Source of the DNA: a virus
Direction: 5' to 3' (one strand)
Virus record (IMG/VR): IMGVR_UViG_3300035188_000108
Span: 1-37,727 of that record
DNA: 37,727 nucleotides
Shown here: piece by piece, positions 22,005-31,641 of the stretch
Layout: the number at the start of each line of letters is the position of its first letter
Position numbering within the stretch: position 1 is the stretch's first letter
Translations under genes and position numbers: made by a program
The notes under the pieces: model-generated
What the model was told of the DNA's origin: nothing
Database searches by the model: none
The model's input: the letters and a program-made list of their open reading frames with translations, nothing else

Positions 22005-22159
22005 AACCTAAACCCGCTAAGGTACGTAAAGTTATGAAGGAGTACAAAGAAGGTACTCTACATAGCGGTAAAGGCGGTCCTGTAGTTAAGTCTCGTAAAC
22101 AAGCAGTTGCTATCGCTTTGTCAGAGGCTGGTATGTCAAAGCCTAAGAAGAAGAAATGA
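22001..22159 (+). CDS. DUF6496-like small basic protein
   Basis: A 52-residue protein that fits the short phage DUF with VMKEYKEGTLHSGK, GGPVVKSRKQAVAIALSEAG and a basic MSKPKKKK end. ATGA junctions link it to both neighbours, so three small Lys-rich proteins are translated in series. Members are widespread in phage and bacterial genomes, usually unannotated; function unknown. Confidence 0.75.
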   Translation: MKPKPAKVRKVMKEYKEGTLHSGKGGPVVKSRKQAVAIALSEAGMSKPKKKK

Positions 22160-22416
22160 AGAAAGATTCAAGGCTGGAAAGAGCAGGAGTCTCTGGATAT
22201 AATCAACCTAAAAGAACACCAGGGCATCCTACGAAATCTCACATTGTTGTAGCAAAGGACGGTGATCAAGTTAAGACGATTCGTTTTGGTCAACAAGGTG
22301 TTAAAGGTTCTCCTGAAGGATCTGCTAGGAATAAAGCCTTTAAAGCTCGCCACGCAAAGAATATTGCTAAAGGGAAGATGTCAGCGGCCTTCTGGGCTGA
22401 TAAAATTAAATGGTGA
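22156..22416 (+). CDS. Small basic conserved phage protein (DUF6321-like)
   Basis: An 86-residue protein: LERAGVSGYNQPKRTPGHPT then SHIVVAKDGDQVKTIRFGQQ and KARHAKNIAKGKMSAAFWAD. These blocks are the ones seen in a small basic family common in aquatic phages. It lies between the other small basic proteins and the head-tail adaptor, so a minor virion role is possible. The family name is my recollection and should be searched. Confidence 0.72.
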   Translation: MKKDSRLERAGVSGYNQPKRTPGHPTKSHIVVAKDGDQVKTIRFGQQGVKGSPEGSARNKAFKARHAKNIAKGKMSAAFWADKIKW

Positions 22417-22421
22417 TCTAA

Positions 22422-23075
22422 ATGGCTACATTCTTAGATTGTGTTAATGGTGTACTACGTAGGCTTCGTGAGACTGAAGCAGCCTCTGTTACTGACACAA
22501 CTTATGTTAAGTTAGTAGGTGACTTTGTTAACGAAGCTAAACGTGAAGTTGAAGATGCATGGAACTGGTCTGTACTTCGTACCACTAAGACAATCACTAC
22601 TGTCAATGGTACACAGAACTATGAGATCCCTGGTACTAATCCTAGGTCTAGGTTATTAGTAGTTTACATACCATCACTGAAGAGAGATCTTCAGCAAGCT
22701 ACACAGAATCAGATGCATGAATGGATTAACCTTCAAGGATCAGTGAATGGAGATCCTTTTTATTTTTCTATTGGTAACAGCACATCATCTACTGGTGTTA
22801 TTACTATTGATCTATGGCCTATCCCAACGTCAGCATTGACTGTTAAAGTAGACTGTGTTGTACCACAGGCTGATTTGTCCGCTAGCACTGACATATTGTA
22901 TGTCCCTTCAGAGTTAGTGATTCAAGGTGCTTTACTACGTGCTATCAATGAACGTGGTGAAGATGGTGGTCGTCTAAGCGAACAACAAGCTGATTTGTAT
23001 CGTAAGGCAGTAGCATCCTATATCTCTATAGAAGCAGAGCGATACGGTGATGAAACAACCTGGGAGTGGGTATAA
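22422..23075 (+). CDS. Head-to-tail adaptor (phage adaptor/tail tubular A-like)
   Basis: A 217-residue protein. The opening LDCVNGVLRRLRETEAASVT and DFVNEAKREVEDAWNWSVLR form the helical bundle of podoviral adaptors (P22 gp4/T7 gp11 group). A beta-rich middle (TVNGTQNYEIPG) and a C-terminal helix (EQQADLYRKAVASYISIEAE) follow. It should dock under the portal. It overlaps the next gene start (TAATG), which supports co-assembly with the hub protein. Confidence 0.82.
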   Translation: MATFLDCVNGVLRRLRETEAASVTDTTYVKLVGDFVNEAKREVEDAWNWSVLRTTKTITTVNGTQNYEIPGTNPRSRLLVVYIPSLKRDLQQATQNQMHEWINLQGSVNGDPFYFSIGNSTSSTGVITIDLWPIPTSALTVKVDCVVPQADLSASTDILYVPSELVIQGALLRAINERGEDGGRLSEQQADLYRKAVASYISIEAERYGDETTWEWV

Positions 23076-24607
23076 TGGCTGCTGAGTTACGGTCAGTTAG
23101 TATCGTAGCTCCTGGCTTTGCTGGTCTTAATACACAAGACTCTTCAGTAGCTATTACTAAAGACTTTGCACTGAAAGCAGAGAATGCTGTTATTGATCAG
23201 TTTGGTCGTATTGCTTGTCGTGGTGGTTGGGACAACGTCAATACATCAGCAGGATACAACAGCACAGAACCTACGCTACTCCATGAAGTAGTTAAACAAG
23301 ACGGTACAACACAGATTGTATCTATTGGTAACAACCGTATCTACACAGGTACAACAACACTGACTCAGGTCTACGATGGTTCTGCTACATGGACAGCACA
23401 GAACTGGAAAGCAGTTAACTTCAATGACCATACATACTTCTTCCAACGTGCTCATAATCCACTGATCTATGATCATGCAGGTAACACATGGACTTTAGTG
23501 TCCGCACACCCTAGCTACTCAGGTACTGTACAGTTAGCTAATGAAGTCTTAGCTGCTTATGGTCGTTTATGGGTAGCAGATACATCAACGAACAAGACTA
23601 CGATATGGTGGTCTGATACGTTGATCGGTTACAAATGGAATGGAGGTACTTCAGGCTCTTTAGACATTGAGAATGTATTCACTAACGGTACTGACTCAAT
23701 CGTTGGCCTAGCAGCCTTTAATGGCTTCCTAATCATATTCTGTAAGAAGTCTCTGATCATCTATAGTGGAGCTGCATCAGATCCAGCTTCTAATCTTACC
23801 TTAGTAGAGGTTATTGATGGTGTTGGATGCATTGCTAGAGACTCCATTCAGGATGTCGGAACAGATATTTTCTTCCTTAGTGATACAGGGGTTCGTAGCC
23901 TCGGTAGAACAATTCAAGAGAAGTCAGCACCTTTGTTTGATGTATCAAAGAATGTTAGGGATGATCTAATCAGTGACATCGCTATCAACGAAGACAACGA
24001 GAACATCAAATCAGTATTCTATGAGAAGTCTGGATTCTATCTACTTAGTTTACCAACTAGAGAACTTTCCTACTGCTTAGATCTCAAGCAACGTCTACAG
24101 GATGGTTCCTGTAAAGTAACTACGTGGACACTAGCTCCAAAGGCTTTACTGTCTACAAGAGATAGAAAGCTATATATCAGCAGAGCTGGTTACATCGGTG
24201 AATATGCTGCTAGTTACTCTGACAATGGTACAACAATTAGGTTCTTGTACTATACCTCTCACTTAGATGCTGGTAACGCATCAATACTGAAGATACTTAA
24301 GAAGTTATCTATGTTGGTTATTGGTGGTTCGCAGACTCAAGTATTTTTAAAATGGGGTACAGACTACACTTCTAACTATCAAAGTGCTGAGTTAGCTGTA
24401 ATACCAAGCACAACACAATCAGAGTATAATGTGTCTGAGTTTAACATTGCTGAATACTTCAGTACAACCAAAGCAATCAACATACTTAAAGCACAACTTA
24501 GCAACGATGGTAGAGTGTTCCAAGTAGGTATCGAAGCTAACGTAAGTGCTGATGTACTGTCCATACAACAGATGGATGTATTCTTCAAAACTGGAAGAAC
24601 AGTATGA
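23075..24607 (+). CDS. Tail hub / DNA stabilisation beta-propeller protein (P22 gp10-like)
   Basis: A 510-residue protein from ATG 23075; a GTG at 23066 in frame is less likely. It opens SIVAPGFAGLNTQDSSVAIT and ALKAENAVIDQFGRIACRGGW. The many beta-blade repeats (FNGFLIIFCKKSLIIYSG; DIFFLSDTGVRSLGR) are typical of phage stabilisation and nozzle propellers that close the tail. No separate tail tube genes exist, in keeping with a short tail. Confidence 0.8.
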   Translation: MAAELRSVSIVAPGFAGLNTQDSSVAITKDFALKAENAVIDQFGRIACRGGWDNVNTSAGYNSTEPTLLHEVVKQDGTTQIVSIGNNRIYTGTTTLTQVYDGSATWTAQNWKAVNFNDHTYFFQRAHNPLIYDHAGNTWTLVSAHPSYSGTVQLANEVLAAYGRLWVADTSTNKTTIWWSDTLIGYKWNGGTSGSLDIENVFTNGTDSIVGLAAFNGFLIIFCKKSLIIYSGAASDPASNLTLVEVIDGVGCIARDSIQDVGTDIFFLSDTGVRSLGRTIQEKSAPLFDVSKNVRDDLISDIAINEDNENIKSVFYEKSGFYLLSLPTRELSYCLDLKQRLQDGSCKVTTWTLAPKALLSTRDRKLYISRAGYIGEYAASYSDNGTTIRFLYYTSHLDAGNASILKILKKLSMLVIGGSQTQVFLKWGTDYTSNYQSAELAVIPSTTQSEYNVSEFNIAEYFSTTKAINILKAQLSNDGRVFQVGIEANVSADVLSIQQMDVFFKTGRTV

Positions 24608-24629
24608 TCATTTTTGATAGGAATCACTA

Positions 24630-26615
24630 ATGGCTACCACTATGAACTTAACTCCTGAACAGAAGCTAGGAGTTCTTAATGTCATTGCAGGTAATATAGG
24701 AAACCCTGAAGCAATTAGACAGGCTGCACAGAGGTTTGGAGCAACTGCGAATGATTTAGCCAACATCACAGGTATTCCTGTAGATCAAGTTCATCAGTAT
24801 TTCTTAGATGCTGGTGTACCTATGGGTACTTTGTTGACAGGTGGTGTACAACGAAACTTTGGTACTGAAGGTAATATCCGTCAGTTAGACAAAGGCGAGG
24901 ACATCACTGTTGAGAAGGCTATCGGACGACAGGGTGATAAGATTGTTGTTCAACGGTATGATGCTTATGGCACACCAACAACGACAAGACTTGCTGATCC
25001 TAATACTTCTGAAGGTAAAGGCTGGTTACAAGCACTAGGCATTGTTGGCGGTGCTATTGGACTAAGCAGTATACCTGAGATAAGTTCTTTGTTCGGTGGT
25101 ACTGAAGCTGCCACTGCTGCTGGTAGCACTGCTGCACCTGTAGGTGGTACTGCTGCTGGTGGAACAACCGCTGGTGCTGCTGGTGGTACTGCTGCTGGTT
25201 CTTCAAGTGGACTATTAAGCTCTGCTGTTCCTGGAGGTGCTGCAACTGGAACATTAGAAGCTGCGGGGGCCGCTGCCAATAAAGTAATTCCGTTTGCTGC
25301 TGGTATGGATGCGGGTTCTATAGCGTACGCTGATGTTTTAATGCAGACAGGTAGTGCTGAATTAGCTACATTAGCTTCTGAAGTAGCTTCTGGTAATGCT
25401 GCTGCTGGTTTATCATTAACAGATTCCGTACTTGCTGGTACTACAGCAGCCGCAGACGCAGCCGCAACAGGTGCTGTTTCCTCTACTGGTAATGTTGTTG
25501 GTGGGGGTGGTAATATAACCACTGGAGCAACTATCGGCACAGGGGCTACTGTAGGTAGTAATTTAGTAAGTGACGCAGCTAACGCAATTAAACCAACAAC
25601 TGATGCAGCTAAAGCTTTATTAGATCCTAAAACACTTGGTAGTCTTGTTAATTCTGGTGTTAACTTATCCTTAATTCAAGATGCTGCTGATAAGCTACGT
25701 AAACAAGGACAGATAAGCCAAGACGAATATGATAAGTTATCAACAAACTTATTTAATGTTTACCGTGATGTAGGTTTAGGTGCTGGTACAGCATTAGCTA
25801 ACATCGGTGAACGTGCATCAAAGATGGTTGGTGACTTCACACCATATGGTGTATCCACTAACTTAGTAAACACAAAAGTTAATCCACAGACAGGACAACT
25901 AGAGAGTAACATTACTGACACAGCTCAGATGCTGATGGCTCCTCTAGGTAGAGCTGCTATTCAGTCTGCACAGGCTGCTGAGATGACTAACGTAGATCAA
26001 CTCAGCAAGGATTACTACAACAAACTAGCTGCATTGTCCGCACCTGAAGCACAGCGTCAGCGTCTAGCCACTGAAGAGCGTATGCGTCAGCAAGGTAGGT
26101 TAGGTTTACTTGGTTCTGGTCTTGATGTAGCAGGTAAACAAGTAAGCACAGCAGCACCTGAGTTAACTGCTTTGGAACAAGCACTGGCAAGACAGCAACT
26201 AGAAAGAGAAGTACAGTCTAGAAACCTTGCATTAGGTGAACGTGGTACACTGTTAAACCAAGCACAGCAAGCCTATGCACCACTACAGCAGATTAGTCAA
26301 CAAGCACTACAACAAGCTCAGTTATCTGGTCAGTTAGGTCAGATGTCTCAGGCTGGTAGGATTGCACAAACTAATGCTTATATGCAACCTGCTATGACTG
26401 GTATCACAGCACCGCTAAATCTATTCTCCCAAGGTCTAACACAGGTTGGTAATGCTCAGGCTCTTGGTATTAATGCTAAATTAAGAGCTGACGAAGAAGC
26501 TTTAGCAGCTCTTGTAGGTGGCAGAAGAAACGTAGCTAACCAGTTGTTTGGACCTAACGGTATTGACTACTCAAAGCTAATTGATGCTGGTTCTAAAATA
26601 CTTGGTTTACCTTAA
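24630..26615 (+). CDS. Large Ala/Gly-rich internal virion or ejection protein
   Basis: A 661-residue protein. After an N-terminal helical region (LGVLNVIAGNIGNPEAIRQ) comes an Ala/Gly/Thr-rich stretch of about 150 residues (about 150-320), then long helical Gln-rich segments (ALARQQLEREVQSRNLALGE; QISQQALQQAQLSGQLGQ). Position between the tail hub and the two other large proteins fits podoviral ejection proteins that build a channel across the cell envelope. No enzymatic motif was seen. Confidence 0.65.
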   Translation: MATTMNLTPEQKLGVLNVIAGNIGNPEAIRQAAQRFGATANDLANITGIPVDQVHQYFLDAGVPMGTLLTGGVQRNFGTEGNIRQLDKGEDITVEKAIGRQGDKIVVQRYDAYGTPTTTRLADPNTSEGKGWLQALGIVGGAIGLSSIPEISSLFGGTEAATAAGSTAAPVGGTAAGGTTAGAAGGTAAGSSSGLLSSAVPGGAATGTLEAAGAAANKVIPFAAGMDAGSIAYADVLMQTGSAELATLASEVASGNAAAGLSLTDSVLAGTTAAADAAATGAVSSTGNVVGGGGNITTGATIGTGATVGSNLVSDAANAIKPTTDAAKALLDPKTLGSLVNSGVNLSLIQDAADKLRKQGQISQDEYDKLSTNLFNVYRDVGLGAGTALANIGERASKMVGDFTPYGVSTNLVNTKVNPQTGQLESNITDTAQMLMAPLGRAAIQSAQAAEMTNVDQLSKDYYNKLAALSAPEAQRQRLATEERMRQQGRLGLLGSGLDVAGKQVSTAAPELTALEQALARQQLEREVQSRNLALGERGTLLNQAQQAYAPLQQISQQALQQAQLSGQLGQMSQAGRIAQTNAYMQPAMTGITAPLNLFSQGLTQVGNAQALGINAKLRADEEALAALVGGRRNVANQLFGPNGIDYSKLIDAGSKILGLP

Positions 26616-26624
26616 GGAACAGTA

Positions 26625-27905
26625 ATGGCACAACAACAAATGAGTTTATTTGGTCCTAGTGCTTTCGATATACAAAGACAACAAGCACAACAAGACCAAA
26701 CTAATGCAGTAGCCCAGGCTCAATTAACTCCTTTCCAGAGTATAAGGGCTAGTGCTCTTATGTCAGGTACACAAGCTGGTAGAAGCTTAGCAGGTTTGTT
26801 CGGTATCGAAGATCCTGCATTGTCTGAAGCTAAGAAGATGGAAGAGCTAAAGGCTGCTGTGGCTGCTCAGTGGGATGGTAATGATCCGTTAGAGGCTTAC
26901 AAGATCTTCGCTAAAGAAGCTTCTGCTAGAGGTCTTACACAGGCTGCTATCGGTGCTGCTACACAGATTAAAGCTTTTGAGGCTGATAGGGAAAAGACTG
27001 CTCTTGGTAAACGTAAGGCAGAGGCTGAGATAACTCTTGCTGGTGCTCGTGTAGGACAAGCTGAAGCTGCTGCAAAAGCTAGTGAGGCTAAAGCTAGTGC
27101 TGCTGGTCAGCTTAAACCCTCTGAGCTTGGAACACTACAGGCTGAAAGAGATGCTTTACGTACTCGTATGCAGAATTCTACCAGCCCACTAGAGCAAGAA
27201 GAACTACGACAGCGTATTGCTGAAATTGATGCTGTTATTACTACAAAGACAACAGCTAAAGCTAAAACACCTCCTTCAGTTGGTCAGGATAGGGAGGCAC
27301 TAGCTCAGGATATGTTTGATACAGATTTTTACAGTTTAACGCAAGAGCAAAAAAAGGTTGTTAATGATCGATACGAGAAACTTGTTAGAAGTAAAACACC
27401 TAACATCAATATCGACACTAAAGATTTGTATGGTTTTGTACGTGGCGCTAATTCTGATCTTGCACCAATTGTTAAACAAGTTTCGACTTTAGATACTGCT
27501 ATTAATTTACTTAACCAACAATCATCTCCTTTTGCTTCTAGAGCCTTAGAGCAACAAATTGCTTCAATCTTTGGTGACGCTAACAAAGCTAAGGACGAGA
27601 TTAAAGCATTGGCTAATACTGGTTCTCTTGATGAACGCATTGCCAACAATATCCTTAATTTCTTGTCCGGTACTAAAACAGATGCTACCAAATCAGACCA
27701 ACAAACTGTGTTACGTGCTTTAAGAGCCAAATTAGGTAAAGATTACGAAAACACTGCAACTCCTTTAAGAAGTGCGTTGAAAGGTAATAAAAACGTAGAT
27801 CCAAATCAAGTTATTCCTCCTTTCTCAACAAGATTTGGTGAACTGCCTTTATCAACTACAGGACAAAGAACAACAAAGTCAGGCACTGTATACACTGTTG
27901 AATAA
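26625..27905 (+). CDS. Internal virion / ejection protein
   Basis: A 426-residue protein, helical and rich in Gln, Ala and Lys (QRQQAQQDQTNAVAQAQLTP near the start; AEAEITLAGARVGQAEAAAK around 130), with a C-terminal domain ending TKSGTVYTVE. It lies between two other large virion-type proteins with 10-15 base gaps, so it is probably co-expressed with them and loaded in the head. Assignment is by composition and position. Confidence 0.62.
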   Translation: MAQQQMSLFGPSAFDIQRQQAQQDQTNAVAQAQLTPFQSIRASALMSGTQAGRSLAGLFGIEDPALSEAKKMEELKAAVAAQWDGNDPLEAYKIFAKEASARGLTQAAIGAATQIKAFEADREKTALGKRKAEAEITLAGARVGQAEAAAKASEAKASAAGQLKPSELGTLQAERDALRTRMQNSTSPLEQEELRQRIAEIDAVITTKTTAKAKTPPSVGQDREALAQDMFDTDFYSLTQEQKKVVNDRYEKLVRSKTPNINIDTKDLYGFVRGANSDLAPIVKQVSTLDTAINLLNQQSSPFASRALEQQIASIFGDANKAKDEIKALANTGSLDERIANNILNFLSGTKTDATKSDQQTVLRALRAKLGKDYENTATPLRSALKGNKNVDPNQVIPPFSTRFGELPLSTTGQRTTKSGTVYTVE

Positions 27906-27919
27906 CCTAAGGAATAAGA

Positions 27920-30529
27920 ATGCCTACTTATACCATTAACGGTAGAACTGTAAGGACTACTAAACCTCTTACAGACGATGAGATTGATGAGATTGCTGCT
28001 ACACTACCTACACAGGCTGGTGTAACACCTAAAGAACTATCTAAGGTATTCCAACGTAATCGACCACAAGATACTGGTGTTACTCCTGGTCAATACTTAA
28101 CTGATGTTGCTAAAGGAACTGTAGCTAGGTTTGTCCCCGATATTATGAGAGCTGTTGCTGGTATGGAAGCTCCTCTACAGACTCCATCAGCAGAACCAGG
28201 ACTAACACAACAGATTGAAAAACAGTTTATTCAGCCTGTAGAGCAAAGAACACAGCAAGCGGTAGGTTATCAGCAAATACCTGCTCCTGATAAAGCATCA
28301 CGTCTTGTTGGTGCTGGTCTTGAGTCTGCTGGTTCTCCTATTAACATTGCTTCAGGCGGTGGTGGTATTGTTGCTAGGGTATTGCAAGGTTTTATACCAG
28401 GGATGACAGCAGAGTTTGGTGGCCAAGTAGGACAGAACATTGCTGGTGATGCTGGTCAGTTTGTAGGTGCTTTAACTGGTGGTATTACTGGTGGTTTAGG
28501 ACAATCTCAGCTTGGCTTTAGAGCTGCTAAGCTAGGGTATGACAGGTTTGCTCCTAAGATACAACAAGCTAAACAACGTCTCAGTGGTACTGTTCCAGAG
28601 GAAGAAATACAGCGTGAAGCTAGTGGTGCTGTAGAAAACATCTTACGTGCTGCTGCTGATGCTGATCCTAACATTGCCGCTAACATCCAGAGAGCTGATG
28701 AGATAGCTCGTACTACTGGTGTACAACTACCAGCAACGGCTATCCTAAACAGTAACCCAGTGTTGGTTGACCAAGTTAGGAGCTTAGCTGCCAGAGATCC
28801 TGTATTCCGTAGTCAATACGGTCAACAGTTTGAACAAGCTCAACAGGCTTTAGAGGGAAGAGCTACAAGATTGTTCGGACAACCAGCAACAGCCAATGCA
28901 GTCATTCAACAAACTGTTAAGGATATACCTTTAGATAAGATTCAACTTCGTAGAATAGATGCTCTTAACAAAGAGATAATTAAAAAGTCTACTTTTACCA
29001 CTGCTGATACAAAAGATCTAGGGGCATCTATTGACAAATTACTAGTTGATAAAGAAATAGCTGCGAGACAGGTTACTAGTCCGTTGTATGACGATGCTCT
29101 AAACTTCGCTAGAGAAAATGATATTAACTTTCCAGCAAAGAACATAGAAGACATCTTAACTTACGCAGAAGATACAAAGAATGCTGATATATTAAAGACG
29201 TTCCCTTCTATTTGGACTAAGCTAGAAAAAGATCTTAGACCTAAAGTTACTCAAGCAGCATCAATATTACAACCAAACGGCAAACCTTTTAAGATATTAG
29301 GTCCAGGTTCTATTGAAGACTTAGATTCCTTAAAAAGAGAAGTTAATTTACAACTTCGTAGAACGAAAAACGAAGATACTAGACGGATATTAGGTAACTT
29401 CCGTGATAAAGTAGATGAGGTTATTTATTCTTTGCCTGAAGGGTTTTCTTCAAGGTATAAGTATGCTGATGCTGTTTATAAAAGTACTGTTGGTGAGCCT
29501 TTTAGCGAAGAGGCAATAAAACAAATAGATAGGGCTAGGTTTGATGAAGCAATCGTACCTATTCTTACCAAGAACAAGTCTTCGATAACTCAGTTTTTGG
29601 ATGTTACAGGGAACGAAGGCGCTGATCTAGCAATAAAGGCTTTCTTATTAGACTTTGACAAAGCAGCAGTTAAGGACGGAGTCATTGATGTTAACGCTGC
29701 TAGGAAATGGTTAAAAAGTAAAGAGCCTGCTTTATCTGTGCTAGGTGACAGGGCAGATACAATTAGAAATGCTGTTAACGATGTTAATGTATTGAATGTA
29801 GAGAAAGTAAAGATTAACAATGCCTTCACAGAAGCTAAAAAGAATAAGCTACTTCAGCTAGAAGGCAAGACTGCACAAGAGATCGTAAGTGGTCTATACA
29901 GCAAACCAGCTAACGTAGATCAGTTCTTACGTACTTATGGCAGTAACGTGGATACTCTCAACGCTATACGATCATTCATGTTAGATGATGTGTTGTCCGC
30001 TACTGATCCTATTGCAGCATTGACGGACAGGACTAGGAAGGCTACCTACGATAAAGTCTTTGGACCTACGTACATCAAGAATGTAGAGAGCTTAGCAGAA
30101 GCTTCTAAAAGATTAGCGGACAATCCTGCTAACGTTAAGTTTAACGTACAGGAAGTACCTAAAACAGAGATTGAGCGTATAACAGGTACTACACCAGAGT
30201 CTATAGCATCACAAGTGCGTGATCGGTTTACATCAGCACCATACGTAGTAACATCCTTGTTGTCCAAGTTCTGGGCAAAACAGACAGCAGAAGCTACTGA
30301 TGCTCAACTTAAGGCTTTATTACTTAATCCTCAAGAAGTTAAGAAGTTGTCACAAGCTTTCACACCAAAGGCTGATGGATCTTTAGATTTAACTAAAGTT
30401 AACTCAGCACTGAAGTCAGCACAGAAGTTTGGTGTTAACTTACTAGAGATGGCAATCAACGATGCTGCAATGGGTGCTGTAAGAGCTACACCAGCTATCC
30501 AGGCTAACATGCCAGAGGGGATGCAGTAA
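27920..30529 (+). CDS. Large internal virion / DNA ejection protein
   Basis: An 869-residue protein, the largest in the genome, at the position occupied by T7 gp16 and P22 ejection proteins. N-terminal phrase MPTYTINGRTVRTTKPLTDD; then a Gly-rich segment (GGIVARVLQGFIPGMTAEFG; VGQNIAGDAGQFVGALTGG, about 145-190) that could be amphipathic or membrane-active. Long charged helices follow. I do not see a lysozyme or SLT catalytic motif. The stop overlaps the holin start (TAATG). Confidence 0.65.
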   Translation: MPTYTINGRTVRTTKPLTDDEIDEIAATLPTQAGVTPKELSKVFQRNRPQDTGVTPGQYLTDVAKGTVARFVPDIMRAVAGMEAPLQTPSAEPGLTQQIEKQFIQPVEQRTQQAVGYQQIPAPDKASRLVGAGLESAGSPINIASGGGGIVARVLQGFIPGMTAEFGGQVGQNIAGDAGQFVGALTGGITGGLGQSQLGFRAAKLGYDRFAPKIQQAKQRLSGTVPEEEIQREASGAVENILRAAADADPNIAANIQRADEIARTTGVQLPATAILNSNPVLVDQVRSLAARDPVFRSQYGQQFEQAQQALEGRATRLFGQPATANAVIQQTVKDIPLDKIQLRRIDALNKEIIKKSTFTTADTKDLGASIDKLLVDKEIAARQVTSPLYDDALNFARENDINFPAKNIEDILTYAEDTKNADILKTFPSIWTKLEKDLRPKVTQAASILQPNGKPFKILGPGSIEDLDSLKREVNLQLRRTKNEDTRRILGNFRDKVDEVIYSLPEGFSSRYKYADAVYKSTVGEPFSEEAIKQIDRARFDEAIVPILTKNKSSITQFLDVTGNEGADLAIKAFLLDFDKAAVKDGVIDVNAARKWLKSKEPALSVLGDRADTIRNAVNDVNVLNVEKVKINNAFTEAKKNKLLQLEGKTAQEIVSGLYSKPANVDQFLRTYGSNVDTLNAIRSFMLDDVLSATDPIAALTDRTRKATYDKVFGPTYIKNVESLAEASKRLADNPANVKFNVQEVPKTEIERITGTTPESIASQVRDRFTSAPYVVTSLLSKFWAKQTAEATDAQLKALLLNPQEVKKLSQAFTPKADGSLDLTKVNSALKSAQKFGVNLLEMAINDAAMGAVRATPAIQANMPEGMQ

Positions 30530-30993
30530 TGTTTGAACTCATTGGTGCTCTTATCGGTGGTGTCTTTCGTCTTGCTCCAGAGGTCTTAAAGATCTTAGAT
30601 AGGAAGTTTGAAAGAGAGCATGAACTGAAGAAGTTAGATGTTGAAGTATCTATCGCTAAGATGCAAGCAGAGTTTGCTCTACAGCAGGGACATCAACGTC
30701 TACAAGAGCATGAATTAGATGCTATTGGTGAAGCATTCAAACAACAAGCAGAGTCTGATAGCAAAGCCTGGAAGTGGGTAGCATCACTATCTGCTTTGGT
30801 TAGACCAGCAGTGACGTACTGGTTTGTATTCTTTTACACTGCTGTAAAGGTAGCAGGCTTGTATTTAGCTTTCTTACAAGATGGTATCTGGACTAATGTG
30901 CTCATCACAGGGTGGACGGATTTTGATGAGGGTATGTTGGCTATGATACTATCGTTCTATTTTGTTGGTAGGGTATGGGAATCAAAGAAGTAA
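30529..30993 (+). CDS. Holin (GTA_holin_3TM-like)
   Basis: A 154-residue membrane protein. A short hydrophobic start (MFELIGALIGGVFRL) is followed by DRKFEREHELKKLDVEVSI and an amphipathic helix, then VRPAVTYWFVFFYTAVKVAG as a transmembrane segment and MLAMILSFYFVGRVWESKK as a second. This is the layout of the 3TM GTA-type holin family. It overlaps the lysozyme gene by 19 bases, forming a lysis pair that ends the rightward arm. Confidence 0.8.
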   Translation: MFELIGALIGGVFRLAPEVLKILDRKFEREHELKKLDVEVSIAKMQAEFALQQGHQRLQEHELDAIGEAFKQQAESDSKAWKWVASLSALVRPAVTYWFVFFYTAVKVAGLYLAFLQDGIWTNVLITGWTDFDEGMLAMILSFYFVGRVWESKK

Positions 30994-31547
30994 TCGCCAT
31001 TGCTGAACCACTAATCAAGAGATTCGAAGGCTGGAGAAGTAAACCCTATCTGTGCAGTGCTAATGTTCCCACCATAGGCTGGGGATCAACCATGTATGAG
31101 AATGGTGATAGGGTTACCTTAGATGATCCTGAGATCTCAAAAGAAAGAGGACAGGAATTGTTTGAACTTGATGCAGAGAGGTTCCTACTTCAAGTCTACA
31201 AAGCCTGTCCAGTGTTGACGAAACACCAAAATAAAGCTGCTGCAATACTTAGCTGGACTTACAACTTAGGACCAGCTAGGCTCCGATCATCCACGATGCG
31301 AACAAGAATAAACCAAGAGCGATGGGAGGAAGCTGTTCAAGAACTAAAGCGTTGGAATCTTGCAGCAGGTAAAGTAACCAAAGGCCTTGTTCTTCGTCGT
31401 GAAGCAGAGGCGACATTATTCCTCCTTAGCCCATCCAATAACAAAGCTAAAGATAGCGATGTTAACGAAGACAAAGAACCCTTCGAGAAGAACCTCAGAG
31501 CTGTCCTCGTCAGTTACGACAAAATCATCAGAGTAGCAAATCCCTAA
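30975..31547 (+). CDS. Endolysin, GH24 lysozyme (T4-type)
   Basis: A 190-residue muramidase. The catalytic triad has the E-x8-(D/C)-x5-T form: E18 in KRFEGW, C27 in PYLCSAN and T33 in VPTIGWG. C27 replaces the usual Asp, a variant known in this family. ILSWTYNLGPARLRSSTM is the conserved core helix. There is no N-terminal signal-arrest-release helix, so the neighbouring holin must supply access to the cell wall. The last about 40 residues are charged and poorly conserved. Confidence 0.92.
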   Translation: MGIKEVIAIAEPLIKRFEGWRSKPYLCSANVPTIGWGSTMYENGDRVTLDDPEISKERGQELFELDAERFLLQVYKACPVLTKHQNKAAAILSWTYNLGPARLRSSTMRTRINQERWEEAVQELKRWNLAAGKVTKGLVLRREAEATLFLLSPSNNKAKDSDVNEDKEPFEKNLRAVLVSYDKIIRVANP

Positions 31548-31611
31548 CATAAACCCTGGTAGAAAAGACCAACCATAGATATTCGGCATAGTTTTCCTTA
31601 GTGACCTTTAT

Positions 31612-31639
31612 AGACCCCTTTGCAGGGGTCTTTTTTTTT
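31612..31639 (+). terminator. Rho-independent terminator between the convergent arms
   Basis: AGACCCC-TTTGCA-GGGGTCT forms a 7-bp GC-rich stem followed by nine T residues. It ends the rightward arm three bases before the stop of the opposing reductase gene. The leftward arm has only an A-rich tail here, so the signal is for rightward transcripts. Bases 31,548-31,611 hold no gene I can see. Confidence 0.92.
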
Positions 31640-31641
31640 AT

